Shown here: piece after piece, positions 59,001-63,744 of the stretch
Layout: the number at the start of each line of letters is the position of its first letter
Numbering within the stretch: position 1 is the first letter of the stretch
DNA from: Crossaster papposus
Lineage: Eukaryota; Echinodermata; Asteroidea; Velatida; Solasteridae
Direction: 5' to 3'
NCBI GenBank assembly: GCA_037893245.1
Contig: JBAIAA010000659.1
Span: 496,001 to 560,000 of the forward strand
Length of the DNA: 64,000 bases
Translations under genes and position numbers: made by a program
Notes under the pieces: generated by a model
Seen by the model: only the letters and a program-made list of their open reading frames with translations
Databases searched by the model: none
Told to the model about the DNA's origin: nothing

Positions 59001-61331
59001 TGATTTTTAATCGTGGGTGAACCATGTTTTAATTTTAAATTTGAAGATAGGGTGTGACATGTTCACTACATGACTCGAATTAAGATGTGTCATGCGGCCA
59101 TTTAAAAAATAAAAAATAAAAATAAAAAGGCATCCTCCTTCCTCTATGATATAAAAAAAGGCATGACGCTAAAAATGTTTGTTTTTTTATTTGGCCTTAG
59201 GGAATGTATGCATACTGGTACATGTACTAGTGCGTACCGATATCCTAGTTCAGACAGAATGTCATCATTGTTTCAATAATTTGTATAACTAGAGATACAA
59301 AAAATTTTATCCAAAAAGTCCATTTCGAAATGTATAAATAATATAGAGACACTACATTGTATACGTATACATGTAGGTATGGTATGCATGGGGGAAGGAA
59401 TAGCCTATTTTTTCCTCCAATAGTACATGTACATGTAACAAAAACAATAATTTATTTTGCAAATAACATAAGTAAACAATTAAATACACATGCAACATCA
59501 GGCAGTACACATGCCTGTCCGTTTTATTTCATTTGTAATGCATGCTTTGTCCACACTTTAATTTCATCTCAAAACTATTTTTGAAGTTTGTCGGTCAACA
59601 ACCAAAAATTAAAAAAAAATTGTAAATTGTGTTATTTGAACACTGGATATTTAAACAAAAAAAGGCTCTTGCCTTGTATTACGACCGAGGATTGAGACAC
59701 AAAAAAGAACAAAAGATATATTAAAGGGACAACAAATTCTCGAACCACTGTTTCTTTGTCGAGATTCGTCCTCGGTCGCTCAGGTACCGTAGCGCAGGGT
59801 TGTAGTCGAGTCCCTGCAAGTCCTTTCACAAGTCCTTTCGTGAAGCCAGTCACAAGTCCCTTCATAAAGGCAGTCACAAGTAACTGGATGAACAATGACA
59901 AAGGAATGCTTTTGACAAAGCTGATTTGAATAGCGTGCGATTTGAATTGGAACTGGAGGACTTGTGATGGACTTGCAGGGACTTACAGGGACTTGCAGGG
60001 ACTTGTGATGGACTCGACTACATCCCTGCCGTAGCGTAATGTGAATCGGGTTAGGTTACAGTACCGGTTCACGACTTGATGTACGTGTAATTTTCCATAG
60101 TATTCCCGGCACTACAGGCCAAGTAGGCCCAGTGCTATAATGAATTGTTTCCTGGTATGCATTTTGTTGTCATTTTGTGAAATACCTGTAATTTAATTCT
60201 GACAGCTACGGTAAATCTCCAACATCATACCGGTACATGTACACGTACATTGTAGCTTGACTAATGTCTGTACATTCATCAATCTTGCATATATTGGTAG
60301 TGTGCTTTATGTTTAAAAAGCATATAATTGGTTGTTTATTTACCCTAACAATCCCCATCTAGTAAAATTCCAACACCAGGTTTTGTTGGAATCTGTTAGC
60401 ATGGGTACTGGACCCCTACACTGACTGTCTTTTATGGACGTGTTAAGCCGTGTTCGCACTGGACTTTTTTTGGGGGAAGGTTTTACTGAGACGAAGGTAA
60501 AATAAAAAATGGTCAAATGTTACCACTGTTCGCACTTGGACTTTCGACACGGGAAAATTTTACCGAGACTGCGGGAGAAGTAGCCGAGCCGCATTATATT
60601 GACTCATGAAGGGGATTGTGATCACAATGCGATGTGCATGCATCAACGCGCGCACGTAAACAATGCAAAGAGTGCATGCGCGGTGTCTTGTGTAGCATGA
60701 AATCGCAATAGGGGGCCGGATGTACGTTTTCCTGAGACGCATTTACCGACTCGCGCTGTTCGCACTGGACTGTAACCACTGGACCCGGGAAATATATCTG
60801 AGAGGAAAATGTCCTAGGCTGTCCGCACTGGACTTAAAATGGGAAAAGTACCCATCGTCTCGGTACGTTTTATCAAAAAAAGTCCAGTCCGAACAGGGCT
60901 TTAGTCATACATGTACCTGTACCTCCAGAATCATTTGCAAAAGTTGAACACATTCCAACTCCAGGTTTCATGACATAAAATTTGCTGAGCGTTTGAGTTC
61001 GCATCAAGTATAAACCGGCCTTTAGGAAGGAACAATTGGGCCCTGATGTGCATGGTTTTTTTTGGTTTTTTCAAAAGGTCTCATCCCAGCAAGCAATCCC
61101 AAAAGCCCCTGGATTCTTCAGAGGAGGAGGAGCAGCAACAACAAGACAACAGTTACTACCGGGAGGATGGGAATGACCGCGATGGCAAAGCGGACCGCGA
61201 CAACAAAGCGGACCGCGACAACAAAGCGGACCGCGACAAACGAGACGAGAGATATCGAGAGGATGAAGAAGAGGAAGATCAACTAGGATCTGATGACGAT
61301 GAGCAGGAGGATCCTAAGGATTACTGTAAAG
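23014..61331 (+). CDS. SRPK: SRSF protein kinase (SRPK1/2 family), first three coding exons; continues past right edge
   Basis: Exons 23014-23029, 23118-23196 and 61078-61331 join in phase to the first 116 residues. MSSRKVMAIQARKKRKPPKN parallels the MERKVLALQARKKRTKAKKD start of human SRPK1. Exon 3 ends in LGSDDDEQEDPKDYCKG, the almost invariant segment immediately before the kinase domain. Between them is an Asp/Glu/Arg/Lys-rich low-complexity linker with a threefold ADRDNK repeat. SRPKs phosphorylate Ser residues in RS domains of SR splicing factors and shuttle between cytoplasm and nucleus. The kinase domain itself is outside the window. Intron 2 is 37,881 bases and almost wholly repeat. 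I cannot tell SRPK1 from SRPK2; many invertebrates have a single gene. Confidence 0.92.
23118..23196 (+). CDS. SRPK: SRPK exon 2
   Basis: Follows TTTTTGTTTTTCAG. Encodes VMAIQARKKRKPPKNRQKKS and GPAAVS, a basic segment, and ends with two bases of Lys before GTGCGT. Confidence 0.9.
23728..23944. mobile_element. TTAA/CCAGTTCGCGCC MITE, diverged
   Basis: TTAA at 23724-23727 and 23945-23948. The left terminus is reduced to CCATTCACCGAGCCG; the right is GGTGTGAATTGG. The body is recognisable from GATCCGAGGCGGGTTCA and CACACCCACGCATTTCCGGC. Confidence 0.8.
23968..24126. mobile_element. TTAA/CCAGTTCGCGCC MITE, internally deleted
   Basis: TTGA CCAGTTCGCGCCGG at the left, CGGCGCGAACTGG TTAA at the right. 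The body is cut short after CACCCACGCATTTCCC. Confidence 0.85.
24131..24363. mobile_element. TTAA/CCAGTTCGCGCC MITE, opposite orientation, abutting previous copy
   Basis: Shares the single TTAA at 24127-24130 with the neighbour, so the two elements touch terminus to terminus. The right end, GGCGCGAACTGG, is followed by CTAA. Confidence 0.88.
24421..24640. mobile_element. TTA-flanked MITE (AGCCGCGTTCGCATTGGACTT)
   Basis: TTA at 24418-24420 and 24641-24643; AGCCGCGTTCGCATTGGACT and its inverse end the element. PIF/Harbinger-like by target site. Same family as 60446-60900 and 32769-33550. Confidence 0.85.
24690..25210. mobile_element. MITE (AAGGCCAAATAAAAAAAC / TTTAGCGTCA), interrupted
   Basis: Matches 58711-59207 on both sides of a nested palindrome: ACATGTTTAGCGT, GATCGTATTTTAGACTTTAG and TGTACATGCTCTGGAAATAT to the left; TTTTCTAATAGGAAGGCTAG and ATAGGGTGTGACATGTTCAC to the right. 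The distal terminus is not recognisable here. Confidence 0.75.
24861..25016. mobile_element. Nested 150-bp palindrome (TGACCCAGCACGAGTAAATG)
   Basis: TGACCCAGCACGAGTAAATG at the left and CATTTACTTGTGCTGGGTCA at the right are inverse. Arms of about 70 bases run almost to the axis near 24938. The copy at 58.9 kb lacks it, giving an empty site. Confidence 0.88.
26417..26685. mobile_element. TTAA/CCAGTTCGCGCC MITE with internal triplication
   Basis: TTAA at 26413-26416; right terminus GGCACGAACTGG then TTAT. ACATTTCCGGCCTTACTCGC and variants recur three times inside. Confidence 0.85.
27537..27910. mobile_element. AGGTA.TACACCATT-family MITE, second subfamily
   Basis: TTTTAAAGGTATACACCATT at the left. 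The body shares CTTGATTATTATG, CAAGCATCCTGTGAAATCAC, GGAAGTCAAGGAACCA and TTACAGCGAAAGCAAATG with 50977-51395. The right terminus has decayed. Confidence 0.7.
28674..28731 (+). other. Exon-like segment of unknown status
   Basis: TGTTACAG precedes a GC-richer 58-base segment ending GAGCG before GTGAGT. It could be a non-coding or alternative exon, but there is no reading-frame support and it is not needed for SRPK phase. Confidence 0.15.
29062..29235 (+). mobile_element. SINE fragment (CTTGCCCAAGAACACA type)
   Basis: GGATGGAGAGAGGTAA, TATCTTGCCCAAGAACACAC and GGGGTCAAACC match the order seen at 52.43-52.55 kb. The B-box region is diverged. Confidence 0.5.
29400..29935. repeat. Dispersed repeat with (GGGTTAG) core, intact copy
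   Basis: AGGTCTCCACTGGGAATTTC, TTTTACTTAAATTACTCAAA, GTTAGGGTTAGTG, TTAGGGTATAATATAGGGTA and CATTTTGTACACGAG occur in the same order at 48.62-49.19 kb, where the repeat is split by an insertion. GTACCCTCTGGAGAC near 29431 and GTCTCCGCAGGGTAC near 29910 look like its ends. Confidence 0.7.
30358..30747. mobile_element. AGGTAGGATACACC-family MITE, diverged termini
   Basis: Body runs from CATTTGCAGATATCG through AAACGATATTTACTTTAAAA to TACCGATGGTGTATACTA. Useful as an intact reference for the nested insertion at 62.2 kb. Confidence 0.75.
30991..31326. mobile_element. AGGTAGGATACACC-family MITE
   Basis: TTTAAAGGTAGGAAACACCA at the left; the right end is decayed to TCTGAACATACGACTTTTAA and adjoins the next copy. 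Confidence 0.75.
31326..31702. mobile_element. AGGTAGGATACACC-family MITE, nearly full length
   Basis: AGGTAGGACACACCATTCGT at the left, CAAATGGTGTATCCATCCTACCT at the right, TTAA on both sides. Contains the CGATCGGGA region and the TGCTGGATGCCTAGAATCAT block. Confidence 0.85.
32020..32215. repeat. Duplicated junction: CCAGTTCGCGCC MITE end plus unique flank
   Basis: GTATACGTCCTCCGGCGCGAACTGGTTAATGATGTG followed by GAGTTAGGTTGGT...AAACCGACC... to AAAACTGACCTGAAC also occurs at 39180-39365, both element end and flank, so the two loci share ancestry beyond the MITE. Confidence 0.8.
32769..33550. mobile_element. TTA-type MITE (AGCCGTGTTCGCACTGGACTT), long copy
   Basis: AGCCGTGTTCGCACTGGACT at the left and AGTCCAGTGCGAACAGGGCT at the right. 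Longer than 60446-60900; the extra central part includes a minus-strand 87-residue frame, MADIIIDTVGSLIGATSA, that I do not recognise. Flanks are TAT and TAA, not matching. Confidence 0.85.
33950..34846. repeat. 54-bp satellite array, about 16.5 units
   Basis: Head-to-tail units of exactly 54 bases. The unit carries GGATACACCATTGGTAATTG and CTTGAATTATCAGGAATGGG, which is the first about 48 bases of the AGGTAGGATACACC MITE. Two variants differ at AAGGATAGGA versus AAAGGTAGGA, and others at TTGC/TCGC/TCGT. A block of three units repeats twice (units 9-11 and 12-14). 54 is divisible by three, hence the false 304-residue open frame. Confidence 0.95.
35387..35626. mobile_element. GGGGCCAATTTCA/TGCTAAGCA palindromic MITE
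   Basis: TTTCATAGAGCTGCTAAGCA at the left; TGCTTAGCAGCTCTATGAAA then TTGGCCCCAGG at the right. Confidence 0.88.
36085..36140. mobile_element. Left half of an interrupted TCCCCATA-family repeat
   Basis: CGTTATGGGGACATTCCATA matches CGTTATGGGGACGATCCATA at about 5126-5145. The family sequence resumes after the inserted material at 38512 with TTTGTGAGCTTAAGGAAAAT. Confidence 0.75.
36206..38172 (-). mobile_element. Non-LTR retrotransposon, 5' truncated and split by a SINE
   Basis: Minus-strand reverse transcriptase in two open parts, 38160-37763 and 37493-36480. Visible blocks: LNASLEQSVVPPQWKKAVVV, LRPISLTDHFAKVAESF, the A-motif TDFSKAF broken by the SINE, the B-motif region AGVPQGTLTG, the C-motif YVDDLTLI, and the C-terminal IYVGFIRPLLEYAVPVWHPG. 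The 3' end has (AAT)n tail, complement at about 36208-36222. The clade looks CR1-like but differs from the 16.9 kb element (YVDD rather than YADD, different C terminus). No endonuclease domain. Confidence 0.88.
37494..37762 (+). mobile_element. tRNA-derived SINE inserted in the LINE
   Basis: Head GAGTCAGGTTGGCGTAGCGG, B box GGGTTCGAACCCC, a body with GGTTTTCAGTCCCTGCCTGA and GGATATTCTTCTGGGGTTTT, and a (TAAA)n tail. A 20-bp target duplication, AAAGCTTTACTRAAATCAGT, is at 37474-37493 and 37763-37782 with one mismatch. Confidence 0.93.
38512..38745. mobile_element. Right part of the interrupted TCCCCATA-family repeat
   Basis: AAGGAAAATCTCTCTGATAC, the block TATACCCTAACCCAAAACCA, and the end ACTCGGTCAGCTTTTGTCAA then GTAGGCA-like TGCCTACCCACAC. 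It also contains a direct repeat, CTCTGATACTCAAACCCTAA, twice. Confidence 0.7.
38972..39200. mobile_element. TTAA/CCAGTTCGCGCC MITE
   Basis: TTAA at 38968-38971 and 39201-39204. Termini CCAGTTCGCGCTGGG and CCGGTGCGAACTGG. The inner GACGGACATTTCCGGCCTTG unit is duplicated. Confidence 0.88.
39652..39923. mobile_element. AGGTAGGATACACC-family MITE, one end missing
   Basis: Starts inside the family at AACTGACCTGTCCGAAGTTT and runs to GCAAATGGTGTATCCTACCT followed by TTAA. Confidence 0.8.
39985..40325. mobile_element. TCCCCATA-family repeat with internal 53-bp duplication
   Basis: GTGGGTAGGCA end, then CGAGTAGTGGGGACATTTTC to GGGTGTTCAGTA given twice in tandem (about 40037-40144), then GGACAAATTAGGGTGATCCT and AACCCTATGGGTTGTCCCCA. 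Confidence 0.8.
41717..42425. repeat. Element with repeated GCTAGCCC / GGGCTAG words
   Basis: CAGGCCTTGCGCTAAC at one side and TTTCGAGGCCTGCC at the other enclose GGGCTAGCAAACTGCAG, TACTAGCCCG, TCGCTAGCCCG and, near the right end, CACTAGCCCACCGGGCAACC and CCGGGCTAGTAATATT. The ends are imperfectly inverted. The family is unknown. Confidence 0.5.
42634..43000. mobile_element. AGGTAGGATACACC-family MITE
   Basis: TTAA AGGTAGGATACACCATTTGC at the left; CCAATGGTGTATCCTCCCT TTAA at the right. Confidence 0.88.
43377..43545. mobile_element. AGGTAGGATACACC-family MITE, truncated
   Basis: AAGATGTATACACCATTTGC, GATTGTAGGCATCCAGCAAA, then a broken end, GTGTATCCTACTACTACC. Confidence 0.65.
43554..43702. 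repeat. Second copy of the CTGCCAGATCCAGCACAG repeat
   Basis: Near-identical to 13378-13516, with a small duplication of TTTCTAGCC. Confidence 0.8.
44171..44475. mobile_element. Palindromic element with GGGTTCTAGC termini and CCGCCCGGC core
   Basis: AGGGTTCTAGCCACAGTGGG at the left is matched in inverse by CCTAGCTAGAACCCT at the right. Internal CCGGGCGGTACCGCCCGG is a perfect palindrome. Confidence 0.65.
44845..44952. repeat. Long poly-G tract and G-rich tail
   Basis: About 26 consecutive G followed by AGGGGAGGGGG- and GGGGGGACAAGAG-type sequence on the plus strand; potential G-quadruplex. Confidence 0.85.
45037..45270. mobile_element. TTAA/CCAGTTCGCGCC MITE, full length
   Basis: TTAA at 45033-45036 and 45271-45274. 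Very similar to 21109-21342 in the same orientation. Confidence 0.9.
45350..45538 (-). mobile_element. Second copy of the tRNA-derived SINE
   Basis: On the minus strand, GGGAGTCAGGTTGGCATAGC, the B box GGGTTCAAACCCC, CAGTCCGTGCCTGATTC and AGGATATTCTTCTGGGATAT match 37494-37762. The 3' half is shortened. Confidence 0.85.
48620..49195. repeat. GGGTTAG-core dispersed repeat, split copy
   Basis: Matches 29400-29720 up to GGGTTAGGGTTAGTG (about 48822) and again from TTAGGGTATAATATAG (about 49063). Confidence 0.75.
48823..49058. mobile_element. TCCCCATA-family element inserted in the GGGTTAG repeat
   Basis: GGTAGGCATACATACG, TCTCGAGTAAAGGGTTCTAG, AATTGGGTTAGGGTATAATG and AAGCACACGAACCCTATACA are the family blocks in order. 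The copy at 29.6 kb lacks the insertion. Confidence 0.75.
50330..50862. repeat. (CCCCTA)n array, about 530 bp
   Basis: Nearly pure hexamer, TAGGGG on the other strand. The central 50586-50750 mixes CGCCTA units, at places in a regular order of two CGCCTA then two CCCCTA (24-base period). All frames are open because the unit lacks stops, so the long ORFs here are artefacts. Confidence 0.97.
50977..51394. mobile_element. AGGTAGTATACACC-family MITE, second subfamily, full length
   Basis: TTAA AGGTAGTATACACCATACC at the left; CAAATGGTGTATGTACCT TTAA at the right. The body carries CTGACTATTTTTCAAACACA and GAAGTCAAGGAACCAGACTG. Confidence 0.85.
51488..51811. mobile_element. AGGTAGGATACACC-family MITE, diverged
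   Basis: TATAGGATACAACATTGGTA at the left, GCAAATGGTGAACATACGACCT TTAA at the right. Confidence 0.75.
52010..52330. mobile_element. TTAA-flanked MITE (AGGGATCGTATACGTTTGGT)
   Basis: TTTAA AGGGATCGTATACGTTTGGT then AATTACT at the left and the inverse AATTACCAAACATATACGAT then CCCT TTAA at the right. A third TTAA-targeting family. The 71-residue ORF inside is not supported as a gene. Confidence 0.85.
52375..52545 (+). mobile_element. SINE (CTTGCCCAAGAACACAAC ... GGGATTCGAACCCC)
   Basis: GGTGGAGAGAGGCAAGTGGG, GGCTTGCCCAAGAACACAAC and then GGATTCGAACCCC with ACCATTAGGCCA, the usual order in this widespread SINE tail type. The related piece is at 29.06-29.24 kb. Confidence 0.7.
52565..52681. mobile_element. 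TGCTAAGCA-family MITE, right half
   Basis: TTTTTTGCTAAGCATAAAAA, TTTTGGCTGGTAACCTGTTT and GTGCTTAGCAGCTCTATAAA match 10004-10246. Confidence 0.8.
52880..53121. mobile_element. AGGTAGGATACACC-family MITE, truncated
   Basis: GCGATCGCAGGACAGCGATCGC, TTTGCTGGATGCTTAGAATC and GCAAATGGTGTATCTTATCT followed by TTAA. Confidence 0.75.
53192..53240. repeat. Poly-C then poly-A tract
   Basis: About 22 C, CACCCC, then about 20 A. Confidence 0.9.
53471..53657. mobile_element. GGGGCGGATCCAGGAATTTC inverted-repeat element
   Basis: AGGGGCGGATCCAGG at the left; CCTGGATCCGCGCATG at the right after a C-run. The internal GGGGGCGCCAAAA and GCGCACCCGGCGCGCGCC-like stretch is inverted. Confidence 0.7.
53848..54066. 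repeat. Partner copy of the 8.4 kb dispersed repeat
   Basis: CGATCGTCACAGATTTCTTC, ACAACCCTGTGCAAATTGAA and CCGCCTACCGAAACAAGATT match 8397-8608. Confidence 0.65.
54505..54726. mobile_element. TTAA/CCAGTTCGCGCC MITE, full length
   Basis: TTAA at 54501-54504 and 54727-54730; both termini intact (CCAGTTCGCGCCGG and CCGGCGCGAACTGG). Confidence 0.93.
56165..56553. mobile_element. AGGTAGGATACACC-family MITE, full length
   Basis: TGTAGGATACACCATTGGCA at the left; CCAATGGTGTATCCTACCT TTAA at the right. The left terminus has an ACATGTATG insertion. Confidence 0.82.
56690..57175. mobile_element. AGGTA.TACACC-family MITE, second subfamily, decayed
   Basis: Shares ACGATTGCCGGCTGGCAAT, GACTGTTTTTCAAACACTG and GAAGTCAAGGAACCAGA with 50977-51394. 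About 57040-57125 (TTTTGGTCCCATTTTTGGTC to TGCGTACGGGCCTGCAT) looks foreign to the family. Confidence 0.6.
58306..58549. mobile_element. GGGGCCAATTTCA/TGCTAAGCA palindromic MITE
   Basis: GGGGCCAATTTCATAAAATT at the left, TTTTATGAAATTGGCCCC at the right; contains a poly-C tract near 58457-58478. Confidence 0.85.
58711..59207. mobile_element. MITE (AGGCCAAATAAAAAAA / TTTAGCGT), full length
   Basis: TTAGGCCAAATAAAAAAATA and ACATGTTTAGCGTTACC at the left; the inverse TGACGCTAAAAATGTTTGTT and TATTTGGCCTTA at the right. Empty-site partner of 24690-25210. Confidence 0.85.
59793..60032. mobile_element. Inverted-repeat element (GCAGGGTTGTAGTCGAGTCC)
   Basis: GCAGGGTTGTAGTCGAGTCC at the left, GGACTCGACTACATCCCTGC at the right. 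Internal AAGTCCYTTC and GGGACTTGCAGG motifs recur several times. Confidence 0.8.
60446..60900. mobile_element. TTA-flanked MITE (AGCCGTGTTCGCACTGGACTT)
   Basis: TTA at 60443-60445 and 60901-60903. Internally deleted relative to 32769-33550 but otherwise collinear. Confidence 0.9.
61078..61331 (+). CDS. SRPK: SRPK exon 3
   Basis: Follows GGTTTTTTCAAAAG; the first base completes Lys32. Encodes SHPSKQSQKPLDSSEEEEQQ, a charged linker with three in-frame GCGGACCGCGACAACAAA (18-bp) units at about 61188-61241, and LGSDDDEQEDPKDYCKG. Ends before GTGGGT with the codon Gly split, as in vertebrate SRPK genes. Confidence 0.93.
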
Positions 61332-61916
61332 GTGGGTACAGGCTGGTTTGGGGGGGTTTAGGCTGGTTAGGGGGGTCCCTAAATCAGGTGGTGGGGGAAG
61401 GGGGGTTTAAAAATGTGGGGGTGCCCTTGACAGCGCACTTAAAATGGTGCGCCGAATATTCATGTTTTGTGTATGTACATGTACGTATACCAAGTTTCTT
61501 GAAAGTCCCTTCAGTAGTTTTTTTCTGTAATTATGCAAACAAACAAACAAACCCCCCCCCCCCCCCCCCCCCCCATAATGCTTGGCAGAGGTAACAATGG
61601 TAACTTGGTTGTTTGGTTGTTCACAACTGTTACTGCCTTAATTTGAGGTGTCCCCCCCCCCCCCCTTCCCATCAAAATACATACATGTACTCTACATGTA
61701 TGTACATTTGTACATTAGGTCAAGCACCCATTGGGTCAGATCTAAGATCTTGCTTGAGAAACGAAGCAGCCTCCTGACCAGCTGTCAGGCAGAAAACAGC
61801 GGTTGAATTCCAAGGGTGAATGGAATGATTTGCTTGCTGGGTCCGTCCCCAAAATAGCTGCAAGCACGTGAGGGGTTGGTCATTTGGGTCATGAATCTCT
61901 TCTGGCCCTGGACATG
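61332..61916 (+). other. SRPK: Start of SRPK intron 3
   Basis: G-rich sequence (GGGGGGTTTAGGCTGG) just after the donor, then two long poly-C tracts (about 61551-61574 and 61651-61665). No exon recognised. Confidence 0.7.
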
Positions 61917-61919
61917 TTA

Positions 61920-63367
61920 AAGGTAGGATACACCATTTGCAGATATCGAAAAAATTCACTACTAAATTATTAAGAAATCTCTTAATTATTTGAAAGTAAA
62001 TAATGATTGTACATGTACCTGTAGGCATCCAGCCAAAGGATTGCGCTAGATATACTGTAATTAATCCAAAAAATTTAATTTTATATCAACAAAATCGTGA
62101 TTGTCGCTCGCCGGTCGCGAAAAAAACAAGAACAACATAAGAACCATTGCCTGACGGCAGTTGAAAACGAATGCCGTTTTTCTTGCTTTTCTCAGCATCC
62201 ATGATTGTAAAACTCCGGACAGGCCAGTTAAAGGTAGTATACACCATTGGTAATTGCTTGAATTATCATGAATGGGTAGATTTGGGGGGTTGTATTTCAT
62301 AGTAAATATCGTTTAACTGACTTTTCCAAAGTTTTACAATCATGGATGCCGAGAAAAGCACGAAAAACAGGTTTTTTTGGAATAATTACAGGATATCTAG
62401 CGCAATCCTTTTGCTGAATGCCTAGAATCATTATTTACTTTCAATTGAGTAAGGTATTTCTTAAAGATTCGTTAGTAAATATTTTCGATATCTGCAAATG
62501 GTGAATACTACCTTTAAACGATATTTACCCTAAAATACAACCACCCAAATCCACCCATTCATGATAATTCAAGCAATTACCAATGATGTATCCTACCTTT
62601 AAAGGTATTATACACCATTGGTAAATGCTTGAATTATCATGAATGAGTGGATTTGGAAGGTTGTATTTTATAGTAAATATCGTTTAACTGACCTGTCCGA
62701 AGTTTTACAGTCATAAATGCCGAGAAAAGCACGAAAAACAGGTTTTTTTTTGAATAATTACAGGATATCTAGCGCAATCCTTTTGCTGAATGCCTAGAAT
62801 CATTATTTACTTTTAATTGAGTAAGGTATTTCTTAAAGATTCGTTAGTAAATATTTTTGATATCTGCAAATGGTGAATACTACCTTTAAACGATATTTAC
62901 CCTAAAATACAACCACCCAAATCCACCCATTCATGATAATTCAAGCAATTACCAATGATGTATCCTACCTTTAAAGGTATTATACACCATTGGTAAATGC
63001 TTGAATTATCATGAATGAGTGGATTTGGAAGGTTGTATTTTATAGTAAATATCGTTTAACTGACCTGTCCGAAGTTTTACAGTCATAAATGCCGAGAAAA
63101 GCACGAAAAACAACGTTTGTTTTCAACCGGCGTCGAGCAGTTATTCTTATGTTATTTGTTTTTTTGTGGTTTTTTTTTTTTTTCGCGATCGCCGTCCGGC
63201 TTTATAGAATTTTTTTTTCGGAATAATTTCAGAATAATTACAAGATATAGTGCAATCATTTTGCTGGATGCCTAGAATCATTACTTACTTTCAAATGAGT
63301 AAGATATTTCTTAATAATTCGGTAGTAATTTTTTTCGATATCTGCAAATAGTGTATGGATACCTTTA
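61920..63367. mobile_element. Cluster of nested AGGTAGGATACACC-family MITEs
   Basis: An outer element starts at 61920 (TTAA AGGTAGGATACACCATTT). At GGCCAGTTA it is split by a second copy (about 62230-62516), resumes with AACGATATTTACCCTAAAAT and ends near 62601. A third element (62605 on) has almost the same organisation to about 62890-62968. A fourth runs 62975-63367. The 62517-62700 and 62888-63075 stretches are near-identical to each other, indicating tandem duplication of the composite. Confidence 0.88.
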
Positions 63368-63740
63368 ACTGAGGATCTGTAGTGTGGAGGTTGCTGGTGG
63401 TTTTGGAGGTTATTGTGTGTGTGGAAAGGGTGATGGAATGTACATGTGTATATACTTGAATACATATTTTTACATTCACATTTGGCTAAAATAAAACAAA
63501 TGTTACGTTTCCCATCACCCGACTGACCCCAGACTTTTGGATTTACATACCGGTAGGGTAGGCAGCTAATATTTAAAATTTTAGTCATTTCAAACAAAAT
63601 TTATTAACGTGCATCTTTTTGTGGAAGTGACAAAATATTCAAAAGAAACAAGTTGGAGTCTAAGCAAATTTGTTGTGCTTACATGTTTTATGAAATTGGG
63701 CCCAAGTACTATACTAGAACATGCATTTTATAAAGAAGAC
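63368..63740. other. SRPK intron 3, non-coding
   Basis: Contains a TGCTAAGCA-family end fragment (about 63658-63705: TAAGCAAATTTGTTGTGCTT and TTTTATGAAATTGGGCCC). Nothing else is defined. Confidence 0.55.
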
Positions 63741-63744
63741 GTAC

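Larger units (their letters stand above)
23197..61077 (+). other. SRPK: SRPK intron 2, 37.9 kb
   Basis: Phase from exon 2 (two bases) to exon 3 (one base) is exact, so these are consecutive coding exons unless a cassette exon divisible by three lies between. I found no such exon. The content is transposons, SINEs, satellites and homopolymer tracts, listed individually. The stretches 27.0-27.5, 27.9-29.0, 40.3-41.7, 45.6-48.4 and 49.2-50.3 kb contain only AT-rich DNA with ACATGTAC/TACCGGTA words and no element I could define. Confidence 0.8.
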
